Shown here one piece after another: positions 33,219 through 43,668 of a stretch of 64,000 nt of DNA. Position 1 is the first letter of the stretch. Every line of letters begins with the position of its first letter. The DNA lies in contig NZ_FOUG01000006.1 in assembly GCF_900114785.1 (NCBI RefSeq), forward strand, positions 1 to 64,000. Reading direction: 5' to 3'. The stretch is from Variovorax sp. OV329 (GTDB lineage: Bacteria > Pseudomonadota > Gammaproteobacteria > Burkholderiales > Burkholderiaceae_C). The notes beneath the pieces are model-generated. The model was given only the letters and a program-made list of their open reading frames with translations. It ran no database searches and was not told the origin of the DNA. The position numbers and the translations under genes are program-made.

Positions 33219-34259
33219 ATGCTCGTTCTGGGAATCGAATCCTCCTGCGATGAAACCGGCGTGGCGCTGGTCGAAACGCATGGCGCCGCCGTGCCGCGCC
33301 TGCTCTCTCATGCGCTCCACAGCCAGATCTCGATGCACCAGGCCTACGGCGGCGTGGTGCCGGAATTGGCCAGCCGCGACCACATCCGCCGCGTACTGCC
33401 CCTGGCGCAGACGGTGCTGGCCGAAAGCGGGCGTGCGCTCGGCGACGTGGACGTGGTGGCCTATACCCGCGGTCCCGGCCTGGCGGGCGCACTGCTGGTG
33501 GGCGCCGGCGTGGCCTGCGCGCTGGGCGCGGCGCTGGACCGGCCGGTGCTGGGCGTGCATCACCTCGAAGGCCACCTGCTCTCGCCCTTCCTGAGCGCCG
33601 ATCCGCCCGAATTTCCCTTCGTGGCGCTGCTGGTTTCTGGCGGCCACACCCAGCTCATGGAAGTGGACGGTGTCGGCCAGTACAAGGTGCTGGGCGAAAC
33701 CATCGACGACGCCGCCGGCGAGGCCTTCGACAAGAGCGCCAAGCTGCTGGGCTTGCCCTACCCGGGCGGCCCCTGGCTGGCCAAGCTGGCCGAGGATGGT
33801 AGCGAAACGGCCTTCAAGCTGCCGCGCCCCCTGCTGCACAGCGGCGACATGGACTTTTCCTTCGCCGGGCTCAAGACCGCCGTGCTGACCCAGGTGCGCA
33901 AGCTGGGCGACGAGTTGGAGGCGCACAAGAGCGACCTGGCTGCCTCGACGCAGGCAGCCATCGTCGAGGTGCTGTTGAAGAAATCACTGATGGCGCTGGA
34001 CCGCACCGGCCTCAAGCGCCTGGTGGTGGCCGGTGGCGTGGGCGCGAACAAGCGCCTTCGCGAGCAGCTCGATGCGGCCTGCGCGAAACGGGGAGTGAGG
34101 GTGCACTATCCGGAATTGCACCTGTGCACCGACAACGGCGCCATGATCGCCATGGCCGGCGCGATGCGCATGCAGGCGGGGCGGGAGCAGCCCTCGGCCC
34201 GCTATGCCTTCGACGTCAAGCCGCGATGGCCATTGGACGCGCTGCCGGTCGCGGCATAG
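33219..34259 (+). CDS. tsaD: tRNA N6-threonylcarbamoyladenosine transferase subunit TsaD
   Basis: A 346-residue ASKHA-fold protein that transfers the threonylcarbamoyl group to A37 of tRNAs reading ANN codons, working with TsaB and TsaE (not in this window). The opening [19 protein letters not shown], the metal-binding HLEGH (His115, His119), the VSGGHTQL phosphate loop and the C-terminal [10 protein letters not shown] with the metal-binding Asp are all intact. Normal length. Its last 44 bp overlap the 3' end of the convergent hydrolase gene. Upstream is a possible leaderless promoter. Confidence 0.96.
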   Translation: MLVLGIESSCDETGVALVETHGAAVPRLLSHALHSQISMHQAYGGVVPELASRDHIRRVLPLAQTVLAESGRALGDVDVVAYTRGPGLAGALLVGAGVACALGAALDRPVLGVHHLEGHLLSPFLSADPPEFPFVALLVSGGHTQLMEVDGVGQYKVLGETIDDAAGEAFDKSAKLLGLPYPGGPWLAKLAEDGSETAFKLPRPLLHSGDMDFSFAGLKTAVLTQVRKLGDELEAHKSDLAASTQAAIVEVLLKKSLMALDRTGLKRLVVAGGVGANKRLREQLDAACAKRGVRVHYPELHLCTDNGAMIAMAGAMRMQAGREQPSARYAFDVKPRWPLDALPVAA

Positions 34260-34944
34260 CCTGCGCGCGCGAGGGCACCGGCAGGACGTCCACGATCTTC
34301 TTCCACAACTTGGACCACTGGGGCCAGTCGTGGCCGCCCTCGGTGGTGAAGACCTGGCCGGAGGGCAGGGCGTCGGCCAGCAGCTTGTGGTTGTTCACGA
34401 AGCGGTCGGCCAAGCCGAAACCCAGGTAGAGCGGCGGCAGGTTGTTCTGCTTGGCATGCTTGGAGTCGGCGTACTGTTGCAACCAGGGCCACAGCTTGCG
34501 ATCCACTTCCTCGTCGGGCAGCGGGCCGGTGGGCGCCTTCCAGGCGCGCAGGCCGCCGGCCTTGTGGATCTCGGCGCCCAACGGGCGTCGGCCCAGGTAG
34601 GGGGCCAGCGCGACGATGCCGTCGACACAACCCGGGCGGGCCAGTTCATGCACCAGGGCCCCGAAGCCGCCAATGGAAATGCCCACCAGCCAGACCTTCT
34701 TGTAGCCCTTGGCCCGCTGGGGCTTGAGCACGTCGGCGTCCAGGCGCTCGATGAAGGTCTGGTCGTAGTAGTAGGAGACGTCGGCATGCACCAGCAGCAC
34801 GTCGGCCGCCAGGTCGCGCTCGCGCACCGCACTCACGAAGCCTTCCCGCTCGAACTCGTCCGGATGAAGGAAAGCGCCCGGCAGGAACACCATCAATGTG
34901 TCCGAGCGTGAGCTTTGGCTCGCAGGCATGAGTTGCGTATCCAT
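34216..34944 (-). CDS. Alpha/beta hydrolase family protein
   Basis: A 242-residue alpha/beta hydrolase without a signal peptide. The oxyanion-side strand is [16 protein letters not shown]. The nucleophile elbow is [12 protein letters not shown] with the catalytic Ser. The acid is probably the Asp of GFGLADRF and the His that of TEGGHDW. Substrate unknown; it could be an esterase or acyl transfer enzyme. The final 14 codons overlap the convergent tsaD coding region, and the C-terminus is Ala/Pro rich. A 252-bp noncoding stretch follows upstream. Confidence 0.8.
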   Translation of the reverse strand: MDTQLMPASQSSRSDTLMVFLPGAFLHPDEFEREGFVSAVRERDLAADVLLVHADVSYYYDQTFIERLDADVLKPQRAKGYKKVWLVGISIGGFGALVHELARPGCVDGIVALAPYLGRRPLGAEIHKAGGLRAWKAPTGPLPDEEVDRKLWPWLQQYADSKHAKQNNLPPLYLGFGLADRFVNNHKLLADALPSGQVFTTEGGHDWPQWSKLWKKIVDVLPVPSRAQAMPRPAARPMAIAA

Positions 34945-35063
34945 CGGTTTCCTTGCGTCAAGCGGAGGTCAATGATGTCTCGTGACCTTTGTTGATTAAT
35001 TCACCGAACTGAGGCCTAAGAACGGCTCTGTTCGGGATTTAAGCCACAGGATTGACGGGATTA

Positions 35064-35080
35064 TTGTGATTGCGTCACAA
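35064..35080. promoter_or_regulatory. TTGTGA-N5-TCACAA palindrome
   Basis: A perfect inverted repeat TTGTGA-TTGCG-TCACAA in the AT-rich intergenic region 34945-35128, upstream of the hydrolase gene. It resembles a CRP/FNR-family site but has a 5-bp instead of 6-bp centre. The rest of this 184-bp stretch holds no other signal I can name. Confidence 0.4.
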
Positions 35081-35129
35081 AAAGGAACGGCAACTAAAGG
35101 TTACATCCGACGGATCGGCGCAACAATGA

Positions 35130-35181
35130 AAAAGCCCGCCAGAGGCGGGCTCGAGGGATTAGCCCCGGATGATTCGGGGCT
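35130..35181 (-). terminator. Tandem hairpins downstream of the hsp20 gene
   Basis: Two stems follow the hsp20 stop on the minus strand. The first, AGCCCCG with CGGGGCT (35161-35181), has a 7-nt loop. The second, AGCCCGCC-TCT-GGCGGGCT (35133-35151), is followed by a run of T and is a canonical intrinsic terminator. Confidence 0.8.
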
Positions 35182-35196
35182 ATTCAGGGAATTTTC

Positions 35197-35571
35197 TTAG
35201 TTGATCGCGAGCTGGGCGACGTTGCTCACGGGCACCTTTTTGCCAAGCTTGAGCGTAAGGACGCCGTTTTCCAGCTTGGCTTCGCTGGCGGCCGCGTCGA
35301 TTTCCAGCGGCAGCTCGTAGCTGGCCTTGTACTGGCGCTTGGCTTCAGCCTTGCTTTCGATGCGAACGACAGCGCCTTCGATGCCGATGCTCAGCTCTTC
35401 ACGCGACAAACCGGGCACGTCCAGCGAGAGAGTCCAGCTCTTGTCGTCCTGCTCCAGTTTCAGCGAGCGGGCCGGCGCGGCGACGAAGGCGTCGTTGACG
35501 AAGCGCTCAAAGCTGCGATCGAAGGCGCGGGGCGAGTAGGCGCGGGTGCGGACGGCGGGGGTGAAAAACAT
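35197..35571 (-). CDS. Small heat-shock protein (Hsp20/alpha-crystallin)
   Basis: A 124-residue holdase chaperone. AAGGAG lies 7 nt before the ATG at 35571. Residues about 35-118 form the alpha-crystallin domain: WTLSLDVPGLSREELSIGIE, then SYELPLEID and KLENGVLTLKLGK with the conserved GVL motif. The N-terminal arm is short (about 30 residues, FFTPAVRTRAYSP) and the usual C-terminal IxI/V motif is not evident; the protein ends in VAQLAIN. Short arms often mean smaller oligomers. Two terminator-like hairpins follow. I see no clear sigma-32 promoter in the 120 bp upstream. Confidence 0.9.
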   Translation of the reverse strand: MFFTPAVRTRAYSPRAFDRSFERFVNDAFVAAPARSLKLEQDDKSWTLSLDVPGLSREELSIGIEGAVVRIESKAEAKRQYKASYELPLEIDAAASEAKLENGVLTLKLGKKVPVSNVAQLAIN

Positions 35572-35695
35572 CGAGGTACTCCTTGAGTGACATGCACATC
35601 GGGACAAGAAGGTGTGTCCCTTACACTGCGCGGCCTTTCAACCATGAGTGCCGCATGCCTCGAAATCTGGGAGCGGGCGGGGCAGTTTCAAGTCC

Positions 35696-36985
35696 ATGAT
35701 TTCCAACGTTTTTTTGCGCCGCGACGCCTTGAAATTCGGTGCCGCGTCGCTACTTGCCGGCGCCTTCGCAACCTCCGGCAGCGCCTGGGCGCAGTCCCAG
35801 GGCCCCATCCGGCTGGCGCTCATCGAGAGTCTGAGCGGCCCCTTCGCCAACGCCGGCGAAGCTGTCTACCGCAACCTGCTGTGGGCGGTGGAGCGCGTCA
35901 ACCAGCGCGGCGGTGTGAAGCTGCAAGGCGGCACGCGCCTGCTGCAACTCGAGCGCTACGACAGCAAGGGCCTGAACGAGGAAGCGCTGTCGGCGCTGCG
36001 CTCGGCCATCGACGACGGCGCGCGCGTCGTGCTGCAGGGGAACTCCTCGGCCATGGCGGCGGCGCTGCTGGATGGCGTGGAGAAGAACAACGAGCGCGAC
36101 CCGTCCAGGCGCGTGCTCTTCCTGAACTACTCGGCGGTCGATCCGATCCTCACCAACGAACGCTGCAGCTTCTGGCACTTCCGTTTCGACGCGCATGCCG
36201 ACATGCGGGTGACCGCGCTGATGCAGGTGATCGCCGAGGATAAGTCGGTGCAGAAGGCCTATCTCATCGGCCAGGACTACAGCTTCGGCCAGGCCGTGCT
36301 GCGCGAGTCGCGCAGGCAGCTGACGGCCCTGCGGCCGGACGTGCAGATCGTCGGCGACGAACTGCATCCCATGGGGCGGGTGAAGGATTTCTCGCCCTAC
36401 GCCACCAAGATCATGACCAGTGGTGCCCAGGCGGTGATCACCGGCAACTGGGGCAACGACCTCACGCTGCTGGTGAAGGCGGCGCGGGAAGCCGGCTACC
36501 AGGGCAAGTTCTACACCTTCTACGGCAACGCGCTGGGCGCGCCGGCGGCCATCGGCGATGCGGGCATCGGCCGCGTGGTCGCGGTGGCCGACTGGCTGCC
36601 CAACGTGCAGACGCCCGAGTCCGAAGCCTTCTACAAGTCCTTCCGCGCGCGCTTCCCCAAGGCCGCGGACGACTACGTCCACATGCGCATGCAGTTGCTG
36701 ATCGAGGCGCTGGCGCAGTCGCTGGAAAAAGCTGGCAGCACCGACACCGTGGCCGTCGCCCGCGCCATGGAAACTGCCGATGTGCAGTTGTCCGGCCAGC
36801 GCGGCCGCATGCGCGCAGCCGACCACCAGTTCCAGCAATCGCTGGTCGTGGGCGTGATGGACAAGCAGGGTTCGCCCGGCGTGAAATTCGACGTGGAAGG
36901 CTCGGGCTACGGCTTTCGCGTGATCAAGACCATCGCGCCCGAGCGCGCCGAGATGCCCACCACCTGCCGCATGCAGCGGCCCTGA
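35696..36985 (+). CDS. ABC transporter substrate-binding protein (branched-chain amino acid/amide type)
   Basis: A 429-residue periplasmic binding protein of the LivJ/UrtA (Peripla_BP_6) class. The N-terminus FLRRDALKFGAASLLAGAFA followed by GSAWAQ is a signal peptide with twin-arginine character. The mature part starts PIRLALIESLSGPFANAGEA and continues with LEADDSKG-like (here LERYDSKGLNEEAL) and YLIGQDYSFGQAVL. No cognate LivHMGF permease or ATPase genes are adjacent, so it is an orphan receptor. It is followed after 13 nt by an aminotransferase gene. The ATG at 35696 is preferred because it places the signal peptide at the start; an earlier GTG is possible. Confidence 0.88.
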   Translation: MISNVFLRRDALKFGAASLLAGAFATSGSAWAQSQGPIRLALIESLSGPFANAGEAVYRNLLWAVERVNQRGGVKLQGGTRLLQLERYDSKGLNEEALSALRSAIDDGARVVLQGNSSAMAAALLDGVEKNNERDPSRRVLFLNYSAVDPILTNERCSFWHFRFDAHADMRVTALMQVIAEDKSVQKAYLIGQDYSFGQAVLRESRRQLTALRPDVQIVGDELHPMGRVKDFSPYATKIMTSGAQAVITGNWGNDLTLLVKAAREAGYQGKFYTFYGNALGAPAAIGDAGIGRVVAVADWLPNVQTPESEAFYKSFRARFPKAADDYVHMRMQLLIEALAQSLEKAGSTDTVAVARAMETADVQLSGQRGRMRAADHQFQQSLVVGVMDKQGSPGVKFDVEGSGYGFRVIKTIAPERAEMPTTCRMQRP

Positions 36986-36998
36986 GGCGAGAAGAGAC

Positions 36999-38165
36999 AT
37001 GAGACAAGCCATCCAAGACCTCGAAGCTTCCCGCATCCGTGAGGTGGCCAATGCCGGCCTCGGCCGCGACGACGTGCTGGCTTTCTGGTTCGGCGAGAGC
37101 GACGAGGTCACGCCCGACTTCATCCGCCAGGCCGCCATCGACTCGCTGCAGCAGGGCGAGACCTTCTACGCCCACAACCTGGGCCTGCCCGAACTTCGCG
37201 AGGCGGTGGCCGGCTACATGAGCCGGCTGCATCCGCGCATCGACGCCGGGCGCATCGCCATCACATCGGGGGGCGTGAGTGCGCTCATGCTGGCCGTGCA
37301 GGCGCTGGTGGATGCCGGCGACGAGGTGGTCGCGGTCACGCCCGTGTGGCCCAACCTGACGGCGCAGCCGGCCATCATGGGCGCGAAGGTGCATTGCGTT
37401 CCGCTGGTGCCGCGGCAGGGCGAATGGACGCTGGACCTGGACGCGGTGCGCGCGGCCGTCACTTCGAAGACGAAGCTGCTGATCGTCAATGCGCCCAACA
37501 ACCCCACCGGCTGGACGCTGACCCGCGCCGAGCAGGAGGCGCTGCTGGCGCACTGCCGCCAGACCGGCACCTGGATCCTGGCCGACGAGGTCTACGAGCG
37601 CCTGTACTACGAGCCCACGCCAAACGGCTGCGCCCCCAGCTTCCTGGACATCTCGACCGCCGAAGACAGCCTGGTGGTGGTGTACAGCTTCAGCAAGAGC
37701 TTCCTCATGACCGGCTGGCGCCTGGGCTGGCTGGTGCTGCCGCCGGCCCTGGTGGATGCCCTGGGCAAGCTGATCGAGTTCAACACCTCCTGCGCGAGCG
37801 TGTTCACCCAGCGCGCCGGCATCGTTGCCCTGGCGCGCACCGACGAGGTCACGCCCCGGGTGGTCGCCCATCTCAAGCAGTGCCGCGACACCCTGGTGCC
37901 GCTGCTGGCCCAGGTGCCGGGCGTGAAGGTGGCGCCGGCGCGCGGAGGCATGTACGCCTTCTTCCGGCTGGAAGGCTTCGACGACTCGCTGGCCCTGGCC
38001 AAGCGGCTGGTGGTGGAGGCCGGCCTGGGCCTGGCGCCCGGCGCTGCCTTCGGCGGCGAGGCCGAGGGCTGGCTGCGCTGGTGCTTCGCCTCGCGGGACC
38101 TGGGACGGCTGGAGGAAGGCGTGCGGCGCCTGCGCAGCTGGCTGGACAAGGAATCGGCCAAGTAG
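36999..38165 (+). CDS. PLP-dependent aminotransferase, class I/II
   Basis: A 388-residue fold-type I aminotransferase. Landmarks in order: HNLGLPELREAVAGYMSRLH, ITSGGVSALMLAVQALVDAG, the PLP-contacting NAPNNPTGW, LADEVYERLYYE with the Asp that pairs the cofactor nitrogen, and SFSKSFLMTGWRLGW carrying the Schiff-base Lys. A C-terminal Arg in GEGWLRWCFA-type sequence (here EAEGWLRWCFASRD) would bind the substrate carboxylate. It resembles the aspartate/aromatic class; the true donor is unknown. It may share a transcript with the binding-protein gene, suggesting an amino acid substrate, by inference only. Confidence 0.9.
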   Translation: MRQAIQDLEASRIREVANAGLGRDDVLAFWFGESDEVTPDFIRQAAIDSLQQGETFYAHNLGLPELREAVAGYMSRLHPRIDAGRIAITSGGVSALMLAVQALVDAGDEVVAVTPVWPNLTAQPAIMGAKVHCVPLVPRQGEWTLDLDAVRAAVTSKTKLLIVNAPNNPTGWTLTRAEQEALLAHCRQTGTWILADEVYERLYYEPTPNGCAPSFLDISTAEDSLVVVYSFSKSFLMTGWRLGWLVLPPALVDALGKLIEFNTSCASVFTQRAGIVALARTDEVTPRVVAHLKQCRDTLVPLLAQVPGVKVAPARGGMYAFFRLEGFDDSLALAKRLVVEAGLGLAPGAAFGGEAEGWLRWCFASRDLGRLEEGVRRLRSWLDKESAK

Positions 38166-38195
38166 GGGCTACCGGGACGGGTGGCTGGGCCGGGG

Positions 38196-38201
38196 TATAA
38201 T
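38196..38201 (+). promoter_or_regulatory. -10 box of the rpsO promoter
   Basis: A perfect TATAAT with predicted start near 38208, giving an 86-nt leader before rpsO. No good -35 at 16-18 bp; the upstream DNA is a G-rich run. Confidence 0.6.
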
Positions 38202-38232
38202 CCCGTGGTTTTGCATCTCGCAAAGCGCACGT

Positions 38233-38253
38233 TGGGGGCAGTTCCAGCCCCCA
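38233..38253 (+). promoter_or_regulatory. Hairpin in the rpsO leader
   Basis: TGGGGGC-AGTTCCA-GCCCCCA forms a 7-bp stem with a 7-nt loop midway in the rpsO leader. S15 represses its own translation through leader structures in several bacteria, although the structures differ between lineages. This is a candidate S15-responsive element. Confidence 0.45.
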
Positions 38254-38293
38254 TCGCAAGTCAAACATCCCGGAACAAGAAGGAAACCATCCA

Positions 38294-38560
38294 ATGATCG
38301 CTGCCTCCTCCAAGGCCGAAATCGTCAAGGACAACGCCCGCGCCGCCAACGACACTGGCAGCCCGGAAGTGCAAGTTGCGCTGCTCACGGCCCGCATCAA
38401 CGAGCTGACCCCCCACTTCAAGCAGCACGCCAAGGACCACCACGGTCGCCGCGGCCTGCTGCGCATGGTGAGCCGCCGCCGCAAGCTGCTGGACTACCTC
38501 AAGTCCAAGGACGCCGACCGCTACACCGCGCTGATCGCCAAGCTGGGTCTGCGCAAGTAA
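38294..38560 (+). CDS. rpsO: 30S ribosomal protein S15
   Basis: An 88-residue primary 16S rRNA-binding protein, full length. The conserved cores [20 protein letters not shown] and [15 protein letters not shown] are both intact. AAGGAAACC lies upstream of the ATG. It is followed by a strong terminator and then pnp, the classic rpsO-pnp order. In E. coli part of the transcription passes the terminator into pnp. Confidence 0.97.
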   Translation: MIAASSKAEIVKDNARAANDTGSPEVQVALLTARINELTPHFKQHAKDHHGRRGLLRMVSRRRKLLDYLKSKDADRYTALIAKLGLRK

Positions 38561-38578
38561 GCACCATCGCATGCGAAA

Positions 38579-38614
38579 AACGCCTGAGTTAGCCCGCTAG
38601 CTCAGGCGTTTTTT
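38579..38614 (+). terminator. rpsO intrinsic terminator
   Basis: Arms CGCCTGAG (38581-38588) and CTCAGGCG (38601-38608) are perfect, with A residues before and TTTTTT after. A textbook rho-independent terminator between rpsO and pnp. Confidence 0.9.
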
Positions 38615-38648
38615 CACTTCGGAGCCGCCCAACAGAGCGAAGCTGTGT

Positions 38649-38685
38649 CATTCCAATGAGGTCCGAGAGGGGTTTCACTGGAATG
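38649..38685 (+). promoter_or_regulatory. Stem-loop in the pnp leader, candidate RNase III site
   Basis: CATTCCA (38649-38655) pairs with TGGAATG (38679-38685) and TGA with TCA just inside, giving a long stem about 70 nt before pnp. In E. coli an RNase III-cut stem-loop at this position lets PNPase repress its own message. The position and form match; the sequence itself is not conserved. Confidence 0.5.
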
Positions 38686-38756
38686 GCATCGTGTTCTGAG
38701 AAGCGCCCCGAGCCCCGCAGGCCCGCCAGGGTTTGCTATCAAAACAGGAGCAATAA

Positions 38757-41075
<2,319 letters not shown>

Positions 41076-41085
41076 TCGGACCCCG

Positions 41086-41117
41086 GCGGCCGGCCAGCCC
41101 TCGGGCAGGCCGGCCGC
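41086..41117 (+). terminator. Strong GC hairpin after pnp
   Basis: GCGGCCGGCC and GGCCGGCCGC (10-bp perfect arms, 12-nt loop) begin 11 nt after the pnp stop. No T tract follows, so it may protect the pnp 3' end or help factor-dependent termination. Confidence 0.5.
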
Positions 41118-41177
41118 ATTGCCATCCATCTGCAACGAAGCTGTCCCCTGGTGGGCAGCCCAACGAGCACAGAGCAC

Positions 41178-42176
41178 ATGAAAGCCATCGAGATTGCGTC
41201 CTACGGAGCACCCGAGATGCTGCGCGAGACCGAGCGTCCCGCGCCGGTCGCGGGTGCCGGCGAGTTGTTGATCCGGGTCGCCGCCAGCGGCGTGAACCGG
41301 CCCGATGTCCTTCAGCGCATGGGTCATTACCCGGTGCCGCCGGGTGCCTCCGACCTGCCGGGCCTGGAAGTGGCCGGCGAGATCGTGTCGGGCGACGAGG
41401 CGGCGCTGCGCGAGGCCGGCTTCAAGGTGGGCGATCGCGTCTGCGCGCTGGTTGCGGGCGGCGGCTACGCCGAACTCTGCGTGGCGCCGGTGGCCCAGTG
41501 CCTGCCGGTGCCCAAGGGCTGGAGCGACACCGAGGCAGCCTCGCTGCCCGAGACCTTCTTCACCGTGTGGAGCAACGTCTTCGACCGCGGCCGGCTGCAG
41601 AAGGGCGAGACCCTGCTCATCCAGGGCGGCACCAGCGGCATCGGCGTGACCGCCATCCAGCTGGGCAAGGCCCTGGGCGCCACGGTGATCGCCACCGCGG
41701 GCAGCGACGAGAAGTGCGAGGCCTGCCGCAAGCTGGGCGCCGACCACGCCATCAACTACAAGAGCACCGACTTCGTCGAAGAGGTCAAGCGCCTCACCGG
41801 CGGCAAGGGTGTGGACGTGATCCTGGACATGGTCGCCGGCGACTACGTGGCGCGCGAGATCGACTGCCTGGCCGACGATGGCCGGCTGGTCATCATCGCG
41901 GTGCAGGGCGGCGTCAAGAGCGGCTTCAACGCCGGCCAGGTGCTGCGCCGGCGACTGACCATCACCGGTTCCACGCTGCGTCCGCGTCCCGTCGCCTTCA
42001 AGGGCGCGATCGCGAAGTCGCTGCGGGAGAAAGTCTGGCCGCTTCTGGAAAGCGGCGCGGTGCGCCCGGTGATCCACAGCACCTTCGCGGCTGGCGGCGA
42101 GCCCAGCGGCGCAAGCCAGGCGCATGCGCTGATGGAATCGAACCAGCACATCGGCAAGATCGTGCTGACCTGGTGA
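41178..42176 (+). CDS. NAD(P)H-quinone oxidoreductase, zinc-independent MDR family
   Basis: A 332-residue medium-chain reductase of the PIG3/TP53I3-like quinone oxidoreductase group. The GroES-like N-terminal domain reads [20 protein letters not shown] (here [20 protein letters not shown]), then GLEVAGEIV. The NADPH-binding domain has the motif [20 protein letters not shown], and [11 protein letters not shown] follows. Zinc-ligand cysteines of alcohol dehydrogenases are absent, as expected. The likely role is two-electron or one-electron reduction of quinones. It is 11 nt upstream of tpiA and probably co-transcribed with it. Confidence 0.88.
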   Translation: MKAIEIASYGAPEMLRETERPAPVAGAGELLIRVAASGVNRPDVLQRMGHYPVPPGASDLPGLEVAGEIVSGDEAALREAGFKVGDRVCALVAGGGYAELCVAPVAQCLPVPKGWSDTEAASLPETFFTVWSNVFDRGRLQKGETLLIQGGTSGIGVTAIQLGKALGATVIATAGSDEKCEACRKLGADHAINYKSTDFVEEVKRLTGGKGVDVILDMVAGDYVAREIDCLADDGRLVIIAVQGGVKSGFNAGQVLRRRLTITGSTLRPRPVAFKGAIAKSLREKVWPLLESGAVRPVIHSTFAAGGEPSGASQAHALMESNQHIGKIVLTW

Positions 42177-42187
42177 GCGAGACGGAC

Positions 42188-42937
42188 ATGAACAAGAAGA
42201 AGCTCATTGCCGGCAACTGGAAGATGAACGGCAGCCTGGCCGCCAACGAGGGCCTGGTGAAGGCCCTGGCGCAAGGCGTGGGCACGCCGGCCTGCGACGT
42301 GGCGCTGTGCGTGCCGGCGCCCTACCTGGCGCAGGTGCAGGCGCTGGTCGCGGGCACGCCCATCGCGCTGGGCGCGCAGGACGTATCGCAGCACGAGCAG
42401 GGCGCCTACACCGGCGAGCAGTCGGCCGCCATGCTGCGCGAGTTCGGCGTGCGCTATGCCATCGTGGGCCATTCCGAGCGACGCCAGTACCACGGCGAGA
42501 CCGACGACCTCGTGTCCGCCAAGACGGCTGCAGCGCTCAAGGGCGGCGTGACGCCCATCGTGTGTGTCGGCGAGACGCTGGCCGAGCGCGAGGGCGGCCA
42601 CACCGAGGAAGTCGTCAAGCGCCAGCTGGCGGCAGTGATCCACGTCAACGGCCATTGCATCAGCGAGATCGTGGTGGCCTACGAGCCGGTGTGGGCTATT
42701 GGCACCGGCAAGACCGCCACGCCCGAACAGGCGCAAGCTGTGCACGCGTTGCTGCGCGCCCAGCTGCACCATGCGGCTTCCGACCATGCGGCCGGCATCC
42801 GCATCCTCTATGGCGGCAGCATGAACGCCGCCAACGCGGCGCAGCTGCTCGCACAACCCGACATCGATGGCGGTCTGATCGGTGGCGCTTCGCTGAAGGC
42901 GCCCGACTTTCTGCAGATCATCGCGGCCGCGCGCTGA
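42188..42937 (+). CDS. tpiA: Triosephosphate isomerase
   Basis: A 249-residue TIM-barrel enzyme interconverting dihydroxyacetone phosphate and glyceraldehyde 3-phosphate. The catalytic residues are in place: Asn and Lys in AGNWKMNG, His in IVGHSERR, and Glu in [13 protein letters not shown], with loop 6 right after. The C-terminal [14 protein letters not shown] binds phosphate. It is followed by secG after 41 nt, a linkage common to many bacteria. Confidence 0.97.
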   Translation: MNKKKLIAGNWKMNGSLAANEGLVKALAQGVGTPACDVALCVPAPYLAQVQALVAGTPIALGAQDVSQHEQGAYTGEQSAAMLREFGVRYAIVGHSERRQYHGETDDLVSAKTAAALKGGVTPIVCVGETLAEREGGHTEEVVKRQLAAVIHVNGHCISEIVVAYEPVWAIGTGKTATPEQAQAVHALLRAQLHHAASDHAAGIRILYGGSMNAANAAQLLAQPDIDGGLIGGASLKAPDFLQIIAAAR

Positions 42938-42978
42938 GCGCGCGCGCTGCAAGTCAAGAATCTAGGAGTCCAGAAGAA

Positions 42979-43392
42979 ATGAACGTGTTTTTGAACCTGC
43001 TGGTCGGCATCCAGATGCTGTCCGCCCTGGCCATGATCGGCCTCATCCTCGTGCAGCACGGCAAGGGTGCCGACATGGGTGCCGCCTTCGGCAGCGGCAG
43101 CGCCGGCAGCCTGTTCGGCGCCAGTGGCAGTGCCAATTTCCTCTCGCGCACGACGGCCGTGCTGGCGGCCGTGTTCTTCTGCTGCACGCTGGGCCTGGCC
43201 TACCTGAGCCACTCGCGCCCGGCCGCCAGCGGCGGCAACAGCCTGCTCGAGCGTGCTGCCACGCAACCCGCGCCCGCCGCTCCCGCGTCGGAGATTCCCG
43301 CTGCGCCGGGATCGGCTCCAGCCGCCGGCTCGACGGCACCCGCCGCGCCCGCGCCTGCCCAGGGCGGCGCCGGGCAAATCCCGAGCAAATAA
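42979..43392 (+). CDS. secG: Preprotein translocase subunit SecG
   Basis: A 137-residue inner-membrane subunit of the SecYEG channel. Two transmembrane helices flank the conserved cytosolic loop: LLVGIQMLSALAMIGLILVQ, then HGKGADMGAAFGSGSAGSLF, then SRTTAVLAAVFFCCTLGLAYL. The C-terminal 55 residues are a disordered Ala/Pro-rich tail, as is usual in this group but not in E. coli. AGAAG precedes the ATG. An inverted repeat follows and then tRNA-Leu. Confidence 0.95.
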   Translation: MNVFLNLLVGIQMLSALAMIGLILVQHGKGADMGAAFGSGSAGSLFGASGSANFLSRTTAVLAAVFFCCTLGLAYLSHSRPAASGGNSLLERAATQPAPAAPASEIPAAPGSAPAAGSTAPAAPAPAQGGAGQIPSK

Positions 43393-43406
43393 AGCTGTCA
43401 ACTTGT

Positions 43407-43434
43407 ATGCAGTCGTTATCGGTTTCGACTGCAT
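43407..43434 (+). terminator. Inverted repeat after secG
   Basis: ATGCAGTCG (43407-43415) and CGACTGCAT (43426-43434) are perfect 9-bp arms around a 10-nt loop, 15 nt after the secG stop. Only TTTC follows. It may separate the tpiA-secG transcript from tRNA-Leu and nuo. Confidence 0.55.
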
Positions 43435-43527
43435 TTCAGGGTAAACTCTAAAGCTGCCCGGAAAGCCAAAGCCCGAAGCCGAAGTCGCCGAGGGTTCCTC
43501 ATGCCATCCGGGCACGCAGAAAAAGCC

Positions 43528-43612
43528 GCCGTCGTGGTGAAATTGGTAGACACGCTATCTTGAGGGGGTAGTGGCGAAAGCTGTGCGAGTTCGAGTCTCG
43601 CCGACGGCACCA
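43528..43612 (+). tRNA. tRNA-Leu (GAG)
   Basis: An 85-nt tRNA with encoded CCA. The acceptor arms GCCGTCG and CGACGGC pair fully and are followed by discriminator A and CCA. The D-arm has GGTGAAATTGGTAGAC, the anticodon stem CTATC/GGTAG encloses TTGAGGG with anticodon GAG (reads CUC/CUU), a long variable arm follows as in class II tRNAs, and the T-loop is GTTCGAGTC. It stands between secG and nuoA, as in many Burkholderiales. Confidence 0.97.
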
Positions 43613-43617
43613 AATAT

Positions 43618-43646
43618 CACCGGCAGGGAGCCATTTCCTGTCGGTG
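43618..43646 (+). promoter_or_regulatory. Stem-loop between tRNA-Leu and nuoA
   Basis: CACCGGCAGG (43618-43627) pairs with CCTGTCGGTG (43637-43646), 10 bp with one G-U pair and a 9-nt loop. It starts 5 nt after the tRNA 3' end and ends 23 nt before nuoA. There is no T tract, so a processing or stabilising stem at the nuo 5' end is likelier than a terminator. Confidence 0.5.
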
Positions 43647-43668
43647 GCAAGCGGTAAAGAAATCCCCG

